Shown: positions 11,526 through 24,106 of the stretch, piece by piece | Layout of the letters: each line of letters begins with the position of its first letter | Numbering within the stretch: position 1 is the stretch's first letter | NCBI GenBank assembly: GCA_026874595.1 | Contig: CM049307.1 | Coordinates: 56,749,870-56,813,869, forward strand | DNA length: 64,000 bases | Source: Sipunculus nudus | Taxonomy: Eukaryota > Annelida > Sipuncula > Golfingiida > Sipunculidae | Direction of reading: 5' to 3' | Position numbers and translations under genes: made by a program | The notes under the pieces: model-generated | The model's input: the letters and a program-made list of their open reading frames with translations, nothing else | Told to the model about the DNA's origin: nothing | The model's database searches: none

Positions 11526-12452
11526 ATCAGTGGCGGATCCAAGGGGGGGGGGGGGGGAGCGGCCCTTCGGCGCGCTGCCCCCCGTTAAGCTGCAAAATCT
11601 CTCATTTTATCTTATTTCCGATTTTCGTGATTAATTTTCGTTTTTCATATTTCTTACTATTAATGAGCAATTAGACTTTATTCAAGTTATCTGCAGCTAC
11701 AATTACTTTCAAATTTATTAGTTGAATATAAGGATATTTATGAACCGCTGCAGAACAACTGCAGATCGATCGAGCACCGGGCCCTGGATGGGGTCGGCCG
11801 TGAACAATCTTGCGGCTCCTCTGTTGATACCGGTACTCGAACTCGCGATCTGTGTTGAGCTCTTAGGAGTCCTGTGTACTGTCGAGACCATGGAACCCTG
11901 TAAAATGCAAAGTTCAACATAATAATTCAGCTTATCAGTTATTTCACGGCGAGCATTTAAAAATAATATTTTGATAGTTACAAACGTGATTGCGCTTTTG
12001 CGCCATTGACTCGTTTGAAAACGATTAAAATTTTATATCCTAATTTTGAAGAAATATAAAAATTAAATATTGAACCTCACTACAGTTTAACTACATAACG
12101 CAAAGACATAAGGGAACAGTTTTTCAGGAACTAGAAATCCTCATTTTTTTGTGAAAATTGCCTCAAAATGTCCTCTTTACATTGTATATTCAAAAATCTC
12201 CCAATATGTGAGGGGTAAACCCCTTCCCATACCCTCTCCATGTACCTGTAACTAACCTTAATTAAACCATGGTTCATAATTGAAAATAAAAATTATATAT
12301 TTTCATACATTAAAATATATAAAGTATAGTAAAAATTATAATAATAATATACATATATATATACTTCTATATATAACCGTTTTCATATTACCCATACATG
12401 CATATTAGCCCCCCCCCCCCCCCCCCCGTTTTCGAATTTCTTGATCCGCAAC
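11526..12452. mobile_element. Possible non-autonomous hAT-like element with G/C-run ends
   Basis: The left end reads CAGTGGCGGATCCAAG followed by a G run. The right end contains a C run, then 'TTGATCCGCAACTG', whose reverse complement CAGTTGCGGATCAA matches the left end with few differences. CAGTGGCGGATC-type termini are well known in hAT-like MITEs of invertebrates. A second CAGTGGCGGAT occurs 19 bp upstream at 11,507. I could not identify matching 8-bp target-site duplications, so the boundaries are tentative. A minus-strand SINE copy lies inside. Confidence 0.4.
11757..11900 (-). mobile_element. tRNA-derived SINE, copy B (head and central part)
   Basis: Read on the minus strand, this shows a B-box-like GCGAGTTCGAGTACCGG, then 'GAGGAGCCGCAAGATTGTTC', 'ACGG' and 'CCATCCAGGG', matching the head and central block of SINE copies C and D. 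The 3' half is absent. The minus-strand open frame with the peptide RVRVPV is the usual false ORF through a B box. It lies inside the putative hAT-like element. Confidence 0.65.
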
Positions 12453-12496
12453 TGTTGATGGCCCCCTCCTCTCCTTCAATCCTGGCTACGCCCCTG
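12222..12496. mobile_element. MITE family B, copy 1
   Basis: Contains, in order, CCCATACCCTCTCCATG, AACCTTAAT, AAACCATGGTTCA, an AT-rich microsatellite-like stretch, ACCCATACATGCATATTAG, a C run and TTTCGAATTTCT. It ends at GGCTACGCCCCTG. The same order is found at 58,036-58,381. The reverse complement of the end, CAGGGGCGTAGCC, is a typical terminal inverted repeat of short DNA transposons. Only one clear terminus is visible; the other end may be the 11,350 segment. Confidence 0.65.
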
Positions 12497-12635
12497 TTAT
12501 TAGGAGGTAATTATTCTTGACTATTGTTTTGCAAAACTGCTCACATAGGCTATACAAAGGTACAATGCCTTGATAATGAAGACGTCACGGTTTTCTAAGG
12601 GTAACTCTGAGATAGAGAATATAATACAAGAGTAA

Positions 12636-12966
12636 GGCCAAAAAAAATTAAAGGTATGGTTCTCAGGCACCGCCCGCATCAATTTTAAACCCACGCATCA
12701 AAAATTTTTTGATTTTCAATAAAAACTTTCCAATTTTGAGCTGCTGCCGCTCCGACATTTCTTTCAAGAAGGTAAAACCATAAAATTTCCTTTGTTTTGT
12801 AGTGCTTTTACTTATTTAGCAAAATAAAACTGTTATTTTCATGCTTTTCCCTTATCATTTGACATTTTTATCGAAACATACCAAATAATTTAAAATAAAA
12901 AAGCGCCCGCCCGCATTGATTTCTGAAAAAAGTGCCTGAGAACCATACCTTTTTTTTATTTTGGCC
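12636..12966. mobile_element. Harbinger-like MITE with clean ends
   Basis: Terminal inverted repeats of about 35 bp start GGCCAAAA and share the perfect inner block AAGGTATGGTTCTCAGGCAC. The element is 331 bp and is flanked on both sides by TAA (12,633-12,635 and 12,967-12,969), a plausible 3-bp target-site duplication. TWA duplications with G-rich starts are typical of PIF/Harbinger; the assignment rests on this alone. A second inner inverted block, CCGCATCAATTT against its counterpart, extends the symmetry. There is no coding capacity. Confidence 0.85.
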
Positions 12967-12969
12967 TAA

Positions 12970-15900
12970 CATCTAATATGTTATTATGATATAACAATTA
13001 CTGGTATACTATATAATGTTACAAAGAACCGCTAATATAGGGTTTATAAAGAAAGATGCCGTAATGAACAAATGGGAATATAAAAGGTAACGTGTTGTGA
13101 ACAATGGAACAATGAAGTGTGCCTAAACATTACAAAATGGTTTCATGCCTGAACATGAAGGTAAAGTTGTTGCAGTATCACACAGAAACTATGATGCACG
13201 CCCAGCACTGCTGCACAGGGTCGTTGTGTAAAATTTAGATGTATTTAAGTGTATTAGGACAACATATCTTCTACGTGCTATTTAAATACCTTTATAGAAG
13301 AATGTTGTAGTAAAGTGAAAAGCTTTCCGAATTATAGGACACAACTGTTCTACGGAATGCACCCTCCACCATATGGGGATCCTTATTGTGGGATGCATTA
13401 ACTTGTTCGGCCCATATTCCAAGTTTCATTCGTGCATAAATGAGTTGTGAATCGTTAATTTTCACGTCGATGATAATCCTTCACTCCGTTCAGAAATAAA
13501 AAAAAAAGTTTCCCTAATCCTAGTTAATGACGATAGTCTCGCCAGGAAAAAAAAAACTGCCGTATCTCTTAATGATAAACATTCTTTAAAAAAAAAATCT
13601 GGATCCGGATTGTGATCAGATTTTATGAACTTTGTAATCCAAACCCGTTGCATGAAATTTAATTAAAACTGGTCCACAATTCTTAGAGTACGCTGCTAAC
13701 TGACATTACCAAGCAAAACTGAGAAAAGCATAAATCCTCACGGCTTGGGTATAAAAATCATTGGAGTCCTTTTCATCCATATGACATAAATTAGCGTCTG
13801 TATACCACATTTCAAATATATTACAAATAAGTATTATGTTTTAGAAAATAAGGTATTATGTTTCTGCGGGTAAGCCATAGTTCAACAAGTGCGGTTCCCA
13901 TAGTAACGCACAGGACTTGCGCCTAACACGAATCAGAACGCCAGGCACACGTCAAGCCATGCAAATTCCTGCGCATAAAAAACAGATAAATGTAACGTTA
14001 AACTTTTTATTTTCTATCACTCTATTTAACATGATAAAGAATGATTAATTATAATAATAACATTCATAGTTTTTTAAAAGAATTTGAAAACGACTCATTT
14101 AATATACAAATACAATACAAAGTAACTAAATAACGCGATACGTATCGCAATACGCTATCACATATCATAATGTATTGTAATACGACATTTGAAGGCGATA
14201 CCCAGCATTACCACTCTTCACACATGTTTATCTGCTCCAGGGTGTTGAGGCCTAATCCCCCCCCCCCCTTTTTTTGTAAAATGTTGCATCTGCCCCAGTA
14301 ACCGAGGCTTAACATTCGGACTGGGGATCTAAGTTTTGACCATGCGGACAGTATGAAAGGGTTGGGTAGTTTAATGTCTACCCACTCTACTATATTAAGC
14401 CCTTCAGAGCCCACTTATAAAATCCTACTCTTCTTGTTGGCCAGCCTTTGGCGTCATTGTAGGTTGGGAGGGGGATGGTGGGTATATATCCCCCCCCCCC
14501 TCACATTTTTAGCAGGGGGGAAAGTCAATGTAATCAACTTCCCTCATATTGAGAGAATTATAATTATATATTTTAAATAAAAAAATATAAATAATAAGTA
14601 TATTAGACGTTGGCTCCGTTTCTGAGTTGCCTGTGAAATATTTTATAGCTTATGTTTGACAACCTTATACTAAAGGGATACATATTTATAATGTGTCTCA
14701 AAGACAATAAAAAGTATATATATATTTTATATATATATATATATATAAATATATATATATTTGTAATTTGTCATAAAGACAACAAAAGGTAGGTATATAT
14801 ATATATAAATTTATATATATATATATATTATTTTGATTACCCACCCATGCCTGTCATATCCCCCCCACCCTTGAAAGTCTTGTCCCCACCCTGCGATGCA
14901 TCACCACCCTTCAAGATTAATTGATGCCACAGTGGCATCCAGTCTTTCTTCGGGTTCCTTTGAAATCCTGCATTCTCTCCAAGCAAAACAAAGAGACAGA
15001 CGAACATGAGAACGAGGCTGTTGTCCTACGGTACATTCCTTTTGACTGGAGCATAAAATATTTGTCTGGACTCGGAATAGTAATGGTTCAGCTGACGGAC
15101 CATAAAGACCAAATGTCTTTCTTGGCACTTTCACAAGTCAGATTTTACAATGTGCAAGTCTAACTGGCATTTTATGTTCCTGATTTCGTACGTGATGGTG
15201 GGTCTGTCATTACAGACACGTTTTTTTATCTCATATAATTGAGTGCCGTTTATAATTAGGACTTTCCTTCACAGCACTCGACAATTAACATAATATATAA
15301 CATCTGAATAATATAAAGACCGTGGATGACCGATTTGCTGAACTATGTCTCTATTTTTTAAACCCACATCTCAACTGGCCCTTCAGTATCAACAACAAAA
15401 AAATCTTCTATGTTTTTAATTTTCAAGACATGCGAGATAAAATCATACTTCTCGTTTTATAGTCTTTATAAATGCAAATCCTAAAGAAAAATAAGTTGGG
15501 TAGATTTACTCGCAGATCTGCTTAGAGGTGATTTTTTTGGATTTTTGATATAATCTCAAATGTATACATGTAGTTGATAAAAAGAAACGACAGAAGAAGC
15601 TATTTTTATACAAATAACCATTACACATATATTTCGTCACTACATACAGGGAATCATAGCAAATATAAAACGACAAAGTAAAATTAATTTTTATATATCA
15701 ACTGACCAGTAAGTTTTAAAAGCGCAAATTCTGTCGAAATCGTTTAAAAAATCAGCAAGGACACTTAATCTGGCTAACAAAACCTAGCACGATGGAGAAA
15801 ACTCTTTCCTGTAATTAAGGAAATCATGGGTGCAAAAAAGGACCTGTACAAATACATCGTGTGGGAGTGAAAAACATGTTTAGACGTCTTCTGGAAACTA

Positions 15901-18900
15901 TCTTGTCGCTATTTTTGCTTCGTTGTGTGAGGAAAAAACAGCACGACGGAAACAAGTGAGCGGGCAGACAGCGTAAGAAACGGACGAACATCTTTACTAG
16001 GAGCGACAGCTTCGATTAAAATCTTATAAACCCTTAGTTCTGGACTTAAGGGGATGCAAGACCATTCAAGGGTTTGTTGAAGCACTGTGTCATGTCTAAA
16101 AGGTATCTTGATTTTCAAGAATCTTCGGAACTTTCCTGCCTTGTTAGAAAAGATTTCTTTTCCATTTCATCCATCTCTTCCTCGACTATTTCGTGCTTAC
16201 GTAACGTTCGCCCACTCCCTCCGCGCCGTGGGTTTCCGTGATAAACGACTATAGTCAAAGACTTTATTTTGGGAATTTATACGAGTCTATGCTCTTGAGT
16301 CGTGTAGTGCGCCCTGTCTAGTTCAATCAGATTTAACCAATTCATCTCTCATTCATTTTACGATAACATATGAGCTATTTGGAAATTGATGTGATCTGAT
16401 ATTAATCTTATGAAATGGTGGCTGGATTTGTTCCTATAAATGATCAAATAAGGGTGCTATGGTGATTTATTTCGTCGGAATAAATAAACTGTATGGTGCT
16501 TGTTGTATTCTTTATTTAAGATTTTTATAGAAATAGAAATGATAAATAAATATCTTAAACTAAATGGCCTCAAGAAAATTGAAGCTTAGAATGTATCTAT
16601 CATTTAAACAATCCTAAGTCTATAATCAGCCGGAAAAAATATGATAATATTATGTTATCAGGTTGTTTCGCATGGCAAATAATTTTACGGTATAAGGAAA
16701 AATTATCATTGAATTATCCATATTTCCCGTTAGCTGTTTATTATATTTATTATGTATTTATGTGTTTGGTCAATTTTTAAAGATCGCTGAAAAATGTAAT
16801 ACAACCTTTTCTTAAAATAAAAATAATGACTTTATACATTAAATATATAGTAGTTTATCCTTTCCTTAATCAAAATTGGTTTGACACTGTTGCAGGGAAT
16901 TCTAGGAATTGAACTGAAGGCAACATTTTACAAATTGATAGAAACCAATGCAATGATATGGCGTTGAATGAGACATTCAGTCCCCATTCTCATATGAAAC
17001 TCGCTGAGGTGATTAGCAAATGTAAAACATGATGCTTATTAGAAGTTTCAGTTGTCTGAGATCGGGTTTCACAAAGAACAAGGTCATGGTTTCAATAAAT
17101 ATAGCTTGGCACACTGCGAAGAATCGGACTCACATCTGTACAAATCTACTGGTAAAGTTTTTTTTTTGGCAGAGAGATCTTAGCCCCGGCAATGCACTGG
17201 AGGCACTACATGCAGACACAACCGGCGTAGGTATATAAATGTAGTGAGTGAAGAGGGTAATATGGCGGGTTAAATTATCTTTGATGAAAATATTTCAAGG
17301 CAAATTACACGAATATGGATTGTTTTGTGGGTAAATACTTCATGGAATAGTTCATATTCTGTTAGCTTGTGTACATTCACTGCTAACAGAAGTCGTTTCT
17401 TAAACTGTGACAAATTTTGATTTTAAAGTTTGACAGTTGAGACAAGTAGTCCCACTGCTCCTTAGTGGAAGAAGTTCGTTTTGAGTAGAATTGTCCTCTT
17501 GCAGAGGGGAGGCAAATTGGTTGAACTCTTAGCTTAGCTGAATTTGAATTTAATAAATTTGCTTTGGACTGAATTGGAATAAGTTTTATATACATGATCG
17601 AACTGTCATTTTTTTATTAAACATTATTGAATAATTTTTATATTTTTACATTATTAAATTGGAATTGACCTTCAGGAGAAAATGAATTGACCCCATGCCT
17701 GGTTACATGAATAATGAGTGAACGATAATGAGTAACCTGTCCCGCTTTTACAAATAAATAGCAGGGGCGACCATGTGAAGAAGACATTCTATGGAGAAAC
17801 ATGAGACAGCTATTGCCAGTTTACGCCCATACTTGCCCATCAAGAGTTATTTAGGTTGCCTGGAGCCGTGGCAAGGCCGGGCAAGGCTAAGACAGTGTTG
17901 GCGGCAACTAAGTCCTTGTGACAAACGAGCTACCGTTATGCTCCTGTTATTTGCTAAACAATGTAATAGACTATTCACAGAATCCATGAGCTCCAGGATA
18001 CAATTCAGCGAATGCAGGACATGAAAATTTATCTTCCAGGCTCATACCTTTAAAATGTCACAGATTAACGAGGCCGCGATGTCTGGCATTTTCGATTATT
18101 TGACATAAAAACCCATCACACGATGAATGCTATATATGTTTGCTTATAAACCGTATTAAAACGCCGTCGGCGAAAACAGGCAATTCGATGCGCTTTGTGA
18201 TCCGCTTACGGAACTGTTCTATTTGTAATATGCTCTTCCAACCTTATTTTTTACCGCGACATGAGTCCCTTAAGAATGGTGATTTATACTTCGGGTCTTT
18301 TGTTGGGATGAACGGTTTATTTGACATCCTCCTTTCTGGAATCCATAGTTTACCGGCGCTTGCAAAATTTACCATTGAATAAACGCTGTATGCACGGATA
18401 CCAGATGCTCAGGTTTATTCTGAGCGCAAATATGCCAGTAGAACGTTCATAGGCTATAGCATTCCAATAAGATAGTATATACTTTCTTCTAAGAGAAACA
18501 TAAAACTTCATTCAGATAATTAATGGATGATACTTGAAACTATGTCTCTCATTTTAATTAACTTAATGTTTTTCAGGTGAAAGTAATATTGTATTTATAT
18601 TTTTCTAACTAATGGGTCTTTTTAATCGAACAATTGAGACATTAAAGTCTATGAACATAAAACTTATCACTAACTCGCAACTTTAGTTTTTTTCGTGCTG
18701 TTTTCTATCGAGTTAGCAGCGTTCACTTGGTATACGAAAAATATAACGTAAGTGCAGGGCTGGTAAAATCCAATTAAGCTTGCCGAGATAACGCAATACA
18801 TTTAAATCTACATATTGTTGCTGACATTTAAATAACTGACTATCATTGTTGAAAAGACATTGTATTGTTGAAAGGATATATTGGGTTTTTTGGTAAGATA

Positions 18901-20315
18901 TATTGTTTTTTCGATCAGATATATTGTATTGATATATAGTATATAAATGTGTTTTTTTTTTGTACACCATATTTTATGGATATGTTAGATCTTGTATAGC
19001 GGTTTCGTGATTTATGTGAAAGTGGTTAACTGTCCAATGCTACGTCGCTCTCTAGACGTATAGACGAAGCATGTCTGTTTCTTATTCATAAAGTGAATTT
19101 ACGTTTCCTGATACCACATAAAACTGTTATTGCACAATGCAATTTAACTATATCAAGTTTAAGTATATCAGTCTTACATTGCAGGGAAAATAATATATAA
19201 AATAAAAGGTATATTTTATAGATATTCGACAAGACATATTTATTTTTCACATTTTTCCTACCTTTCTACAGCAACCCAGATTTATCACTTCCAAAGTTAT
19301 AATATTTCGAAATCCTTTTTACTCACCTACCATTAATTACATTTATTGTAGTCAAAAATATCACTGTCTATATATATTAACATATAAAAATGGAACCACC
19401 CGCCACGTCCTTTTTGGTTGACAATGGTAGTTTGAAATTAATTTGACTTCATAGAGTTACAAATTCTAAAGTTTTATCCCTTTCCATGCCATCAGTTCTG
19501 TTTTTCCACATTTACTTGGAATTTGCCGGCAGTATTAAATTTATGTTTCCTTCAGTGACAGGGCAGAATCTTACCGTAGGGTATTGCTGCTGAAAGCGAA
19601 ATTGGATGACATTTTGGGACTGACTGTCACCAGAAAACGTCTGTGACCATTATTAATTATGTTTGTATTAAACATTGGTATTTCATGCTTATTCAATTAG
19701 TATACGGATATTAATATCGTATTTTATTCGTTTGTCTTATTTTAATTGCACGCCACTCATTACTTTATACCCTGTTCAGACAGGTTAGATAGATAGAAAA
19801 AACGAAGGAATGATATATTAACAAATGTATAGATCAATGTGGATTTCATTCAATTTTATACTTGATTATGAATATTCAAAAGGAAATCCCTCTGTCGGTT
19901 TTCCCTCCCCACCCTTTCTCTCATCGGTTCTTTCGTCCGTCTATATGTTTATATACAGTGGCAGTAAAAAGAGTTATTCTTTCTCCCTTAATTCAAGAAC
20001 AGTGGCAAATGTTCGAAATTAAAAAAAAATCCTCTTTCTATGTGGACGGAATTTCCCATGACAAAACAATGGATTCCAGCAAAGCCTGCTGAAACTGACT
20101 TATTTCTGGACAATGGATTAAACGCAATGCGTTTTTCGAAAACTAACCCGAACTATACGTTAGAAAATCACTTTTTTCGACAATCTTTTTTCGACAATTG
20201 AAGGAGCATTGACCGGGCAAGAATGTGAATTTATTGGAATAAATCGGCAAAAAGGGAAATAAATGTCTGTTTCGACATAATTGGATCCCAAGCGTATTCT
20301 ACTCAGCTTGCTCGG
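12970..20315. other. Long interval without recognised genes
   Basis: I see no credible exon or RNA gene in this 7.3-kb interval. It holds C runs at about 14,259 and 14,490, AT microsatellites at 14,712-14,828, and many short open frames without recognisable domains. The overlapping frames at 14,901-15,163 were considered but show no motif I can name. A GC-richer patch at 16,150-16,320 shows nothing definite. Confidence 0.4.
14712..14828. repeat. Interrupted (TA)n microsatellites
   Basis: Two imperfect TA tracts (14,712-14,761 and about 14,794-14,828) separated by a short unique segment. The phrase 'CATAAAGACAACAAAAGGTA' repeats a similar 'CAAAGACAATAAAAAGTATA' just before the first tract, so the whole unit is a local duplication of about 80 bp. 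Confidence 0.85.
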
Positions 20316-20561
20316 TTAAACAATGGAAGGGACCAGGTGTCCAGCGAACGTTGGCCCCTGTCTGCCATATATATCAGCGACGCTGAACATGAACAAAACA
20401 GGCGTAATACCAAGCAAGGCGGAAGCATAAAAATAGACCTTAACCCCCCGTAATTTATACATCGGCAGCGGCTCGTACTCACTAATGGCCAGATGACTTG
20501 CGTCCCCTCGCTGGACCCAAGTGACCGCTGGAGACTGATTGAGAAACTGACCAATGGTCAT
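20316..20561 (-). pseudogene. Candidate coding exon or processed remnant of a small membrane protein
   Basis: On the minus strand, an 81-codon frame begins directly after an AG (TTGTGGTAG), which could be a splice acceptor. The peptide has a soluble part (residues 1-41, with TWVQRGDASHLAISEYEP) followed by one hydrophobic segment, FYASALLGITPVLFMFSVA (about residues 45-63), then DIYGRQG. The 'FY..LLGI.PV....' plus 'IYG' pattern resembles the membrane segment of mitochondrial complex I subunit NDUFB5 (SGDH), but alignment by eye is loose. There is no good splice donor at the 3' side. The neighbouring frame 20,572-20,724 could be its N-terminal part. It may also be a chance frame. Confidence 0.3.
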
Positions 20562-20571
20562 CTACCACAAT

Positions 20572-20724
20572 TTAAGAATTCGAGACATAATTATTGACAT
20601 GGCAGAGTGCCTTGTTCACAGTGATTGCCTGGGTGCAGGCAGGGCCTTCAGTAATCCGAGCACGCTTCAACAATCCCGGAACTAAATACTCTCTGATGGC
20701 TTGCGATATGTGCGTACGCCACAT
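20572..20724 (-). pseudogene. Candidate N-terminal exon or remnant, 50 codons
   Basis: A minus-strand frame of 50 codons begins MWRTHISQAIREYL and has a basic, amphipathic start (R3, R11, then LLKRAR), as in mitochondrial presequences. It stops just before the frame at 20,316-20,561, which is in a different reading phase, so the two would need a tiny intron or a frameshift to join. Composition is less AT-rich than the surroundings. Together the two pieces could be a decayed retrocopy of a nuclear gene for a mitochondrial membrane protein. The identity is not established. Confidence 0.25.
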
Positions 20725-20942
20725 CTTGTAAACATTTTCTTGACAAGCAAAGACAGTATATAATGATGGTTGTCAAGTGAAATTGAGTATGGAAACGTTT
20801 TTTATGAAAGGAGTATGTTCTTTTTTCTTGATATTCGTGTCATCTAAATACAAAAATCTCAAAGGAAATTCCTCCCGGGCACACAGACTAATTGTCTCCA
20901 TTTTAACAACAGCTAAGATTATCTGTAAGCCATCTGTAAGCC

Positions 20943-21157
20943 AGGCCTACGTATACGTATGCAACCCTACGCCTGTTATACGCAATCCTACGCGTAGGTA
21001 CGCAAACTGTATATGCCCTGTAGGCACGTGGTGCCTGTGCACAGGGTACGCAACCATACGTCATCCTACGCATAATACCTAGCAACATTTTGTCATGAGT
21101 ACGCAGCCTAATTTCTTCGTACTTGGTACGCCGCAATACGTACTTCTACGTAGGCCT
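20943..21157. mobile_element. Short inverted-repeat element with ACGCA repeats
   Basis: The ends are perfect 11-bp inverted repeats, AGGCCTACGTA (20,943-20,953) and its complement (21,147-21,157). The 215-bp interior is packed with TACGCAA and CCTACGC blocks, often in inverted pairs, and it also contains a small palindrome around 21,020-21,045 (CCTGTAGGCAC with GTGCCTGTGCAC). It probably folds extensively. No clear target-site duplication was found and the superfamily is unknown. Confidence 0.6.
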
Positions 21158-21751
21158 AGTGTGAAACCCTCTTTATTAGCTTTACACGGTTTACACGTTG
21201 TAATGGCCATGTGTATGAGTAAAGAAAGTCCTTGCGACATCTCCAAGCACGAAGAAAAAACATGAATCAATAAGAAATACCGGTTGCAAGCTTAAAACCA
21301 TTGATGAATGAAGTTGTCAGGTGGCGTGCGCACAATGTTTATGTTGCGCGTCACTGGTCGCTCTCGGTGCAAGTTTATTTCCACTTCTGTGAAAGAGTAA
21401 GCCAACGCATTTAGAAGACACTAGGAGTTATCATGATGTTTTTAAGCGAAAACACTAAATTCCATGTATACTTACCTGTACCTGGAAAGTGAATAGGTCC
21501 CTTAAAACATCCTATCGTCCTTTGTATAGACCTAGTTAGTAGGTACCATGAAAATATCATAGAGAATAAAAAGAGCTAAAAAAAATACGTTGATTTTATA
21601 AATAACTTTAAAAGACCTTCTATGTTTTCCGATATCTTAGTAATGTTAAAATATACACATAAATTCGACCTGCGACCTTTAACATATGTGTTTTTGTGTG
21701 CATGCAAAATGATATATGCAAACACTGCGAAAAATAAAATAATCAGGGGGA

Positions 21752-21905
21752 TGGGGACGCGACATGAAAGTATTCCGGTGGCAGCGACCAGGCAAGAATC
21801 TATCTGCCGAGGGAGTTTAGTAGCATTGGGACATGTATCGGCAACATAAAGGGCGGGATAACACTTTTTTACACGCCAAAGTCCTCAAATTACAGTAGGA
21901 TGTTA
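21752..21905 (+). repeat. Dispersed repeat pair, copy 2
   Basis: Matches 9420-9592 in order and orientation, with shared blocks GAAAGTATTCCG, CTATCTGC, GTATCGGCA and CACGCC..AGTCCTCAA. It is diverged and non-coding. Confidence 0.5.
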
Positions 21906-23429
21906 TATAAATAAAATGAAACCATTTTCAGATAATATGTATATATATGTTGAAGGGAGCGCGCCCCCCTTTGGTTTAAGACCAAAATTTCTTCGAAAAT
22001 AGGATATATAATATACATATTATATTTAGACAAGTTGATTTTGCGAGTCGCATCTTTTTTTTCCTACGCTCGTTCATGAGGGAGTTAGGGGTATTGTCTA
22101 CAAGCACTCCCATGATAAGCACTTATACATGATAATTTGAGCCCGATTCGAATAAATTATTTTTAGAAATTATTTCAAGAATATCCTATTTTTTTTATGA
22201 TAATCCTTTTTTTCGTGGTAAGATGAATTTTCAGATTGCAACCCGTATTACCAGATTTGAAATGATGAGAACACACTAACAAATACATAAGATCTTTTTT
22301 TATAAAAAAACTCTTTAGCTCTGGGATTCCTTAGGAAATAATGGATTGTCGGTTATAATATATCGTAGTTATTGTGTGAAGTCTGTGAAGTTTGGTGTTC
22401 TTATATAGTTTTTATTTCTGTATGCACTTTGTATAAATTAGTCCCACTTGTAGACACAAAAGAATTACTCAGGAATCAAACTAGTCCAAATTTGCGAAGA
22501 GCTGTTAGTTCAAGCGGGACTTAAATTAACGTGACGGCACGGACGCGTTAACTCCGCCCACTTTGGTTACTGTTGCTTCGTAGGACATCAAACCAAGAAA
22601 GCGTGCTGTTTGAACACGCGGAACCAGTACTTCGATCAGCTGTTTATAGCACCAGAATTCTAACTATATCAATTTGATTGAGAACGCACCCTTAGGTTTA
22701 AAAATTACACATGAAGGCGAAAGGGATTTTTTTTTAAATATAAATATTGAGAAGTTTGATGAATTTGCGCATGTTTCTGTGCGATATGGTTTTGTTCAAA
22801 TGGTTTTGGTTCGTTGAATGTTACAGGGGTTTGAAATTTATTATTTGGCCAAGTAAGCGTACTATCATAATACATCACAGAAACGATAGGAGCTAGCATC
22901 ACCAAGTTTTGTGCAAAAGTTGGTCACATGACTCGTATTTGAAACTTAGGTTTTTGCGGCGCCACCTACATCGACCTGTTTTTACGGGCAAATCTCGTAA
23001 GTTTAGCTCTTAAAAAAAGATGAAACTGTCAAGCTGAATAGCTTATTTTTTTACAAGAATTATCCTAGGGTAGGGTTCTTTCAATTATATAAAAATAGAT
23101 TGAGTTCATTGATTTTTGGTGGTATCATAGAAAACTGAAGTTGGTCTAGTGGCCATTAGTAAGCTTATTTCCATCTGAAGGATGCAATAGTGTTCTCCTG
23201 TAAAACTGTTATTTCACCTTCGGTAACATTGCACAAAAATGAGACTAAGTTGGTCTTTGTTAAAGTTTACTTTAATGATTTGCAGATTTATTGTACCTTT
23301 AACGATGTATGGTGTTACAAATGTCTCTTTTATTGTATGCAGCAGTCTTACATGTGTATGTGCAGAACTAGCATTGTCCGTTGCTATGGCGGCATAGCAC
23401 GCGTGGGGTCTGACGTGTAAACACAGCGG
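21906..23429. other. No gene recognised
   Basis: Unassigned AT-rich sequence with no supportable gene or delimited element. A slightly GC-richer patch lies at 22,500-22,650. Confidence 0.4.
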
Positions 23430-24106
23430 TCATGCTAGTCTTGGGCTTTCTCGCTTGGCCGAGCCGGGCCGGCCCACATGTGAACCCTGACATGTAGAAA
23501 CACAGCGTTCGTTGTTCTAGATGTTTCCTGTAACGTGTGTATTATTGGGTTCTTTAAATTATTCGGGAAATGGAAAGTTCTCGGCTTGAGGTGAAAAGTT
23601 ATAAATAAGGGGCTGTGTTTAGAGCCGGTAGGAAAAAGAGAGAAATATTCCAGCGTACATGGAAGAGTATTCGCCAGCTTGTAGACCGAATTGATAATTT
23701 CAGCAGTTATAGATTTTCTTCGAATTTGCAACGGTTTTTAATTAGTCTTCAGTTTGCCTTTGGGATCACTATCAGAACTTCACTTTTGGATTAAAGCAAA
23801 TTGATTTTGTGATTAAACTGTACTGTTATTGTCTGAGAAGTTTATGTGAACTGTTCATCTGGATTATATGCTTTAAAGGACTTTTTGTCTCTGTGACAGT
23901 GGTGGTATCAAGGTACTGTACACTTTATTTATTATACTCTGTAATAGTATTGATTTGCTCTTGTACGTTGTTATAATGTGAAATTGTATTGATTGAGTGT
24001 ATTGTATATTAGGGTTGTTTTAAGAATAAATTGTAATCGTTTGTTAACAAAAAACACTGACTTCATTATTCATTCCCTTAGACATTTCACGCTGCCTAGT
24101 GTTACA
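23430..24106 (+). mobile_element. LTR-retrotransposon fragment, copy 1 (LTR part, leader)
   Basis: From TCATGCTAG onward this matches 42,470-43,002: GGGCTTTCTCGC.TGGCCGAGCC, TTCTAGATG.TTCCTGTAACG, ATTCCAGCG, TTTAAAGGACTT and GTGACAGTGGTGGTATC. The GTGACA at 23,893-23,898 would be the LTR 3' end, with GTGGTGGTATCAAGG after it as a primer-binding-like site. The following leader includes GGGTTGTTTTAAGAATAAAT. The 5' LTR start found in copy 2 (TGTCAC) is not present, so this copy is 5' truncated or diverged. No gag or pol frame follows. Gypsy-type affiliation is a guess from structure. Confidence 0.55.

Noticed and set aside
14901-15163. Overlapping frames on both strands with slightly higher GC
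   Set aside because: No motif of any family could be recognised and neither frame has convincing splice or start context.
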